From: Proteiniphilum sp. UBA4084
GTDB taxonomy: Bacteria > Bacteroidota > Bacteroidia > Bacteroidales > Dysgonomonadaceae
Reading direction: 5' to 3'
Assembly: GCA_002383605.1 (NCBI GenBank)
Contig: DFYK01000025.1
Span: 752 to 59,309, forward strand
Length of the DNA: 58,558 bases
Position numbers and translations under genes: made by a program. The notes under the pieces are model-generated. The model made no database searches, was not told the DNA's origin, and was given only the letters and a program-made list of their open reading frames with translations. Shown here piece by piece: positions 54,801 to 58,558 of this stretch. Within the stretch, counting starts at the first letter, position 1, and every line of letters begins with the position of its first letter.

Positions 54801-54874
54801 TTGTGCAGAAATTCAACAAGACTGTTGATTCCTACATTCAAATTTTTCGATACTTTAATTAGTCTGATAGGCAT
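51833..54874 (-). CDS. infB: Translation initiation factor IF-2
   Basis: GTPase that brings initiator tRNA to the 30S subunit. The 1,013-residue form begins with the IF2_N motif VSKNLNVGINSLVEFLHKKG, then a long acidic/lysine-rich low-complexity linker (about residues 70-440, rich in E, P and K), then the G-domain with GHVDHGKTSLLD (P-loop), DTPGHEAFTAMRARGAK and NKIDKPGAN, followed by domains II-IV (IVKGDVDGSVEALSDSL and EVKAAMEGMLSPEI). All GTPase motifs are intact. The long linker is a common feature in Bacteroidota IF-2. It follows nusA. Confidence 0.96.
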   Translation of the reverse strand: MPIRLIKVSKNLNVGINSLVEFLHKKGIEIEANPNAKIEDEQYNILIAEFGKDKNIRREATETREKMHRRDEKRETVAIEGYELPEEPAPKKKVEKEIIETEIPKELKPHFNVVGSIDLDNLHKKKTEPKQEEEIVNIQPEVEIIPEPVITPEPEGTTPAPQLPEEREIIPEPVVEEPQVPVEKEEEKAAVIAATEEDVPHEAEVKEEIPAVEPQKVKTVPEETAEAEETPRAEKEKAGETTEENVPQPEQSRSDKVFRLHKNKLESNIVVKGSIDLDSINDRTRPPRKSRAQRKKERLEREQKALDGKKLKDEKVKLLKKEAIDEKKKPITADTDDDNKKKKRTRIRTAKVNIDKPGTLNQSSRGDRKPSLRKPLKAEVSEEDVQKQIKETLARLTEKRGKKGGAKYRREKREASAHRHQEELKQQERESRVLQLTEFVTANDLANMMNVPVTNVISTCMSLGVMVAINQRLDAETINIVAEEYGFKTQFVSADVIEAIAEEVDDPEDLISRPPIVTVMGHVDHGKTSLLDSIRSTNVIAGEAGGITQHIGAYNVQLSDGRKITFLDTPGHEAFTAMRARGAKVTDVAIIIVAADDNVMPQTVEAINHAGAAGVPIVFAINKIDKPGANPEKIKERLAEMNYLVEDWGGKYQSQDISAKKGIGIQELLEKVLLEADLLELKANPDRRATGSIIESELDKGRGYVSTVLVENGTLHQGDIVIAGAYFGRVKAMFNERNQRIEEAGPAEPALILGLNGAPQAGDTFNVMETEQEARSIANRREQLQREQSLRTQKMLTLDDIGRRIAIGNFQQLNIIVKGDVDGSVEALSDSLIRLSTEEIQVNVIHKAVGQISESDVTLAAASDAIIIGFQVRPSLGARKEAEKEGVDIRLYSIIYDAIEEVKAAMEGMLSPEIKEDITGNVEVLDVFKITKVGTVAGSMVRDGKIKRSSRIRLVRDGIVIFTGELDSLKRFKEDVKEVTSGYECGITIRNFNDIKVGDVIEAYEETEIKKTL

Positions 54875-54942
54875 ATAACTCGTTTATCCTTTTCTCTCTT
54901 TATCTGGTTGTGAACAGTATAGTGTATTGTTGTCGATAACCC

Positions 54943-56223
54943 TTACTCCTCCTCAGCACCTTTGTCTTCTTCTTCATCAAACTCGAAGCGCAGGATGGCC
55001 AGTACTTCGTCCACAGTACTCTCTTCCAGGTCAGCTTCCCTGATGAGTCTCTCCCTGCTTGTGGCAAGCACGTTCTTGGCTGTGGAGCATCCGATTTTCT
55101 TCAGCTGGTCAATTACCCAGCCATCGATCTCATCACGGAATTCATCGAGGTAGATATCTTCTTCGTCCACGTCATCGATATCACGAAATACCTCAATATT
55201 GTACCCGGTAAGCATGGATGCCAGCTTGATGTTGGCCCCTCCCTTACCGATGGCAAGCGACACCTCTTCGGGATTCAAAAAGACCTCAGCACGGCGTTCC
55301 TCCTCCTTCACGGTGATGGAGTTGATCCGCGCCGGACTTAATGCACGCTGAATGAAGAGCGAGGTGTTGTTGGTGTAGTTGATCACATCGATGTTTTCGT
55401 TGCGCAGTTCACGCACGATACCATGAATGCGGAACCCTTTCATACCCACGCAGGCACCAACCGGATCGATCCGGTCATCGTAAGCCTCCACGGCCACTTT
55501 GGCACGCTCTCCGGGAATGCGGGCAATCCCTTTGATGGTGATGAGCCCGTCTGCGATCTCTGGAATTTCCTGTTCAAACAGCCGTTCCAGAAATACAGGC
55601 GATATGCGGGACAGAATGATCCTCGGATTGTTGTTCTTATTTTCTACGCGGGCAACCACAGCACGGGCATGCTCTCCCTTGCGGAAGAAATCACTGGGTA
55701 TCTGCTCCGTTTTGGGCAGAATCAGTTCGTTGTGCTCATCATCGAGCAGCAACAACTCTTTTTTCCATACCTGATAAACTTCTCCGGAGACAATCTCGCC
55801 CACCTTTTCTTTGTACTTATTGTACAGGTTGTCCTTCTCCAGTTCCAGAATCTTGGATGCCAGTGTCTGGCGCAGGTTCAGGATGGTACGGCGTCCGAAA
55901 TGCTCGAGCGACACCTCATCGGTCACCTCTTCACCCACTTCAAAGTCCTCGTCAATTTTCAAAGCTTCAGACAGGGTGATTTCCAGGTTGGGATCTTCGA
56001 ACTGATCATCTTCCACGATGGTCCGGTTGCGCCAGATCTCCAGGTCTCCCTTGTCGGGGTTGATGATGATGTCGTAATTCTCGTCTGTACCGATTGTCTT
56101 CGATATGACGTTGCGGAACGATTCCTCGAGCACGCTGATCAACGTCGCCTTATCGATATTCTTCAATTCATTGAATTCCGAAAATGTATCTATGAGACTT
56201 ATGGTTTCTTTCTTCTTGCCCAT
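54943..56223 (-). CDS. nusA: Transcription termination/antitermination factor NusA
   Basis: A 426-residue RNA-binding factor that acts on RNA polymerase during pausing, termination and antitermination. The N-terminal domain (about residues 1-125, with ISVLEESFRNVISKTI) is followed by S1 (VGEIVSGEVYQVWKKEL), KH1 (DDRIDPVGACVGMKGFRI) and KH2 (VSLAIGKGGANIKLAS). Acidic C-terminal residues finish the protein. Length and domain order are those of short bacterial NusA without AR repeats. It is followed by infB after 68 nt and preceded by rimP after 8 nt. Confidence 0.96.
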   Translation of the reverse strand: MGKKKETISLIDTFSEFNELKNIDKATLISVLEESFRNVISKTIGTDENYDIIINPDKGDLEIWRNRTIVEDDQFEDPNLEITLSEALKIDEDFEVGEEVTDEVSLEHFGRRTILNLRQTLASKILELEKDNLYNKYKEKVGEIVSGEVYQVWKKELLLLDDEHNELILPKTEQIPSDFFRKGEHARAVVARVENKNNNPRIILSRISPVFLERLFEQEIPEIADGLITIKGIARIPGERAKVAVEAYDDRIDPVGACVGMKGFRIHGIVRELRNENIDVINYTNNTSLFIQRALSPARINSITVKEEERRAEVFLNPEEVSLAIGKGGANIKLASMLTGYNIEVFRDIDDVDEEDIYLDEFRDEIDGWVIDQLKKIGCSTAKNVLATSRERLIREADLEESTVDEVLAILRFEFDEEEDKGAEEE

Positions 56224-56231
56224 ATATTTTA

Positions 56232-56696
56232 TTAAAATCTTATCAGATATTTTGTATGTTTTACTTCATCAAACGCAAAGCGAAGGTCTTCTGTGACTTC
56301 AGTTTTGCGTTTGGCTCCTTCAGGCTTTACTTTCCGTGTGACGACGAGGATGAATCCCGCAGAGTCAGACGACTTCAGTATGCCGGTCATCTTTTGCCCC
56401 TTTTTTGTGAGTACCTCCACCTCTTTCCCTTCATATTTTTTGTACTGACGGGCTGTCTTGAAAGATGAGGTGAGTCCCGCCGACGTGACCGTAAGCTCGA
56501 AATCTTCCGCATCACGGTCGAGTTTCGACTCCAGATGGCGGCTCAACGCTACACAGTCGTCGATATCCACGCCCTGGTCGTTGTCAATCTCTACGGTAAT
56601 CGTGTTATCAGTTCCAACCAGCACATCGACCAGATAATTGGGCGAATCGTTCAGAAATTCCACCGCGAGGTCGTTAATCAGCTTTTTTTCGATCAT
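56232..56696 (-). CDS. rimP: Ribosome maturation factor RimP
   Basis: A 154-residue factor needed for 30S assembly. It has the N-terminal domain (EIDNDQGVDIDDCVALSRHLE, with the VDIDDC motif) and the C-terminal SH3-like domain (VTSAGLTSSFKTARQYKKYEG and EVLTKKGQKMTG). The start at 56696 (MIEKKLINDLAVE) is preferred to a longer frame to 56861 because a strong promoter lies between them. It starts the rimP-nusA-infB operon, which is a classic arrangement. Confidence 0.9.
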   Translation of the reverse strand: MIEKKLINDLAVEFLNDSPNYLVDVLVGTDNTITVEIDNDQGVDIDDCVALSRHLESKLDRDAEDFELTVTSAGLTSSFKTARQYKKYEGKEVEVLTKKGQKMTGILKSSDSAGFILVVTRKVKPEGAKRKTEVTEDLRFAFDEVKHTKYLIRF

Positions 56697-56758
56697 TTGA
56701 TACAGCCATGAATAAAAAAGGAAGCGGTGTTTCCTGCTTCCCTCTTTCTTTTCGAATG

Positions 56759-56789
56759 CAAAGATATTATTTTCAAACGGATTCTCAAA
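56759..56789 (-). promoter_or_regulatory. Promoter of rimP-nusA-infB
   Basis: On the - strand TTTG (complement of CAAA at 56786-56789), then 19 nt, then TATCTTTG (complement of 56759-56766), a perfect Bacteroidota promoter. It lies about 63 nt upstream of the rimP start at 56696 and would be internal to a longer reading frame, which is why that frame is rejected. Confidence 0.75.
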
Positions 56790-56844
56790 ATCTTTGGCCT
56801 TTTTTTTGGGTTGTAGAACCTTTTCTGTGTTAAACGGTCGTTGA

Positions 56845-57075
56845 TTATTGTATATCCTCATCGGACGGGGGAATGCCGACTTCCTTCTCGTCCGTTAACG
56901 AGACAATTTCATCGTGTTGCCGTATCTTGTCGATCGTTTCCTCCTCCGCGTATCCAACAATCACGCCGAACTCATAAAGACGGGTGATGGTGACTCCCTC
57001 TTCCCGCAGATTCTTCGCCACAACATCGAGCCGGTCTAGATAGTAAGCGGAAACCGTGATGACAATCTGTTTCAT
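56845..57075 (-). CDS. Small I9-like peptidase-inhibitor protein beside a subtilase
   Basis: A 76-residue protein of the ferredoxin-like I9/propeptide-inhibitor fold. Visible are the first strand and helix (VITVSAYYLDRLDVVAKNLR), a second strand (TITRLYEFGVIVGYA), a helix (ETIDKIRQHDEIVSL) and a C-terminal PPSDEDIQ tail. The tail pattern is one I know from free-standing proteins beside S8 peptidases, where the tail would enter the active site of the protease. The start at 57075 (MKQIVITVS) gives the compact fold. It begins 7 nt after the subtilase. It is likely a trans-acting inhibitor or folding aid for that enzyme. Confidence 0.7.
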   Translation of the reverse strand: MKQIVITVSAYYLDRLDVVAKNLREEGVTITRLYEFGVIVGYAEEETIDKIRQHDEIVSLTDEKEVGIPPSDEDIQ

Positions 57076-57082
57076 TTTCTTT

Positions 57083-58351
57083 CTATTTACTGAATGGTGC
57101 AATGGCAAGGCCTGCTCCGGCATCTTCGACAGGTATCTGCAATTTTTTCGACAGCGCGGTTAATTTCTGAACAATCATGTCAGGCGTGGCATCGGGGTAT
57201 TTTTCACACAAAAGGGCCAGGATGCCTGCCACGTGCGGAGTGGCCATGCTGGTTCCTGAAATGGTGCGGTACCTCGTCGGCATGGGCCAGGAAGAATAAA
57301 TGGATACGCCCGGTGCCGCGATGTCAACCAGTCCGTTTTTGTTGATGGCCCTGTTGGAGAAATCGGCAATCTGCAACAATGAATCAATGGCTCCCACCGC
57401 AAGGATGGAGGGACAGTCGGCGGGGCTACCGACCGGACTGAATTGGTTTTTGGAACGTCTACTTTCATTTCCGGCTGCGGCCACAATGAGTGTCCCTTTC
57501 GAAAGTGCAAACTGAGCAGCTCTTTCGTATGCAATATCATAGCTTTGTCCGGGAAATACTCTTGATCCCAGAGACATGGACAATACGCGGCATCCCTGGT
57601 TCGCCGCCCATGTCATCCCATCCAAAACCCAGGCCTGGGCCCCACTGCCACGGTTGCTCAGCACCTTCCCCACGTACATGTCTGCTCCGGTGGCCACGCC
57701 GTAACGTATACGCTGCGTGTCGGTTTGGCCACAGGCAATGCCAATGCAGTGCGTGCCATGTCCGTGCTGGTCCTCCACGGTTTCGTCGGGTACAAAGGAG
57801 AAAGTAGTCAGACTCCTCTCTCCAAAGTCGGGATGGCGCGTGTCGAAACCGGTATCCAGCACAGCAATTTTTACTCCTGCACCGGTATATGCTGATTCAT
57901 CTGCCCGGATGGCCTCAATGCCCCATGCTAGACCTGTTGCCGTGTTGGCAGGTATTTCATCTGGGATATAAACCACCTTCTCCGGCTCAATAATATAATC
58001 GGCATACGCATCATGCAATGTCTTCACCATATCGTCGTCGGCCGACAAAAGAGCAACGCCCAATTCGTTATAAAAAAGAGCATCCGCATCTTTTATTTTG
58101 CTTTCATGAATGGTTTCTTTCACAAAATCGGCCGTGTTGGCAACCGAAAGGCCCCATTTTGTTTCGAGCAGCTTGGTGGTTTTGACCACATCCTTATTTC
58201 CTTCTTTGATAATCAGCAGATATCTCCCCGTGTGAAGCGGGTTCCCATCTGCTTCCTGCATCTGTGCCTGATAGATCGACTCTCCTGAGAGGCTCTCCGC
58301 AGTGGTTTGATCAGACAGGCTTCTTTTTTTTCCGAGTATGGGCGGTTTCAT
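57083..58351 (-). CDS. S8 family subtilisin-like serine peptidase, no signal peptide
   Basis: A 422-residue subtilase. The N-terminal 130 residues include an I9-like propeptide (GRYLLIIKEGNKDVVKTTKL and FYNELGVALLSADDD). The catalytic triad is complete: D166 in IAVLDTGFDTRHPD, H198 in EDQHGHGTHCIGI and S368 in ISGTSMATPHVAG, with oxyanion N295 in VAAAGNES. The first residues, MKPPILGKKRSL, are charged with no hydrophobic core, so no Sec signal is evident and it may act in the cytoplasm. A small I9-like gene follows and another open reading frame precedes it, so the three genes may form a unit. Confidence 0.9.
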   Translation of the reverse strand: MKPPILGKKRSLSDQTTAESLSGESIYQAQMQEADGNPLHTGRYLLIIKEGNKDVVKTTKLLETKWGLSVANTADFVKETIHESKIKDADALFYNELGVALLSADDDMVKTLHDAYADYIIEPEKVVYIPDEIPANTATGLAWGIEAIRADESAYTGAGVKIAVLDTGFDTRHPDFGERSLTTFSFVPDETVEDQHGHGTHCIGIACGQTDTQRIRYGVATGADMYVGKVLSNRGSGAQAWVLDGMTWAANQGCRVLSMSLGSRVFPGQSYDIAYERAAQFALSKGTLIVAAAGNESRRSKNQFSPVGSPADCPSILAVGAIDSLLQIADFSNRAINKNGLVDIAAPGVSIYSSWPMPTRYRTISGTSMATPHVAGILALLCEKYPDATPDMIVQKLTALSKKLQIPVEDAGAGLAIAPFSK

Positions 58352-58417
58352 TTTTTTAAATTTTTAGTGTACAAATCCTGTTTGGAACCTGCATCCGATC
58401 AGCCTCTGCCGGGCAAC

Positions 58418-58558
58418 TCATGGCAATGAATGCAGCACATCCTTATTGACAATGCGCAGTGAGCCAATCTCCCGGTCCGGACCTTCGGGTGTTTCTTCCA
58501 CAATTCCTTTTGCACGCAGCACGTGTACAGCTGCAATCTCCCGGTAAGTCAACCGGCT
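58418..58558 (-). CDS. Partial gene upstream of the subtilase (C-terminal end only)
   Basis: Only the last 46 codons are in the window, running from the edge (58558) to a TGA at 58418-58420 on the - strand. The visible sequence reads SRLTYREIAAVHVLRAKGIV, then a short acidic stretch, then GSLRIVNKDVLHSLP. I do not recognise the family. It is in the same orientation as the subtilase, 66 nt upstream of it, so it may be part of the same operon. Nothing else is clear. Confidence 0.5.
   Translation of the reverse strand, partial: SRLTYREIAAVHVLRAKGIVEETPEGPDREIGSLRIVNKDVLHSLP

Overview
The window looks like a chromosomal segment of a Bacteroidota bacterium, most likely order Bacteroidales. Evidence: a SusC/SusD polysaccharide-utilisation locus with a hybrid two-component regulator, gliding/type IX secretion genes gldK-gldL-gldM-gldN with a PorP/SprF gene, Bacteroidota-type promoters (TTTG, 19 nt, TAnnTTTG) at several places, almost no Shine-Dalgarno sites, and a tRNA without encoded CCA. 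A Dysgonomonadaceae-like (Proteiniphilum/Petrimonas) origin is a guess from gene content only.

Layout. 1-7 kb (mostly + strand): housekeeping genes aroQ, pyk, an O-methyltransferase, rbfA, an FtsX/LolE-type permease, ugd and tRNA-Val, then bactofilin and an M23 peptidase on the - strand. 7.1-8.8 kb: a decayed esterase and a class C beta-lactamase-like hydrolase. 9.0-15.4 kb: a complete four-gene Wadjet (JetABCD / MksFEBG) plasmid-defence operon behind a textbook promoter, followed by a convergent DUF2200 gene. 15.7-17.3 kb: a sulfur-type cluster (rhodanese, a multiply broken TauE/SafE exporter, DoxX). 17.3-35.2 kb: a PUL with a divergent hybrid sensor, SusC, SusD, an MBL-fold hydrolase, an exported ChbG-like deacetylase, two CE1-like esterases and two GH3 enzymes. 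35.3-41.2 kb (- strand): porP-gldK-gldL-gldM-gldN. 41.4-43.2 kb: a protein with two SGNH domains.

43.2-51.6 kb (- strand, transcribed right to left): ompH-like chaperone, murI, cvpA, psd, pssA, DUF4834, an AONS-family acyltransferase, a threonine-synthase-like PLP enzyme, an SDR and a VOC protein. The last genes fit a cysteate synthase / cysteate acyltransferase / ketoreductase route to capnine-type sulfonolipids, directly after phosphatidylethanolamine synthesis and beside the T9SS genes. 51.8-56.8 kb: rimP-nusA-infB. 56.8-58.6 kb: a cytoplasmic-looking subtilase, a free-standing I9-like inhibitor gene and the end of another gene.

The best candidates for follow-up are the putative sulfonolipid module coupled to PE synthesis and T9SS, the subtilase/inhibitor pair with its upstream partner, and a heptanucleotide tandem-repeat family (AGnnnTC units ending in AGCTTTTT) found at four places. 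Three of these are operon junctions and one has become the 3' end of a permease gene. No wholly new system was proven from sequence alone.
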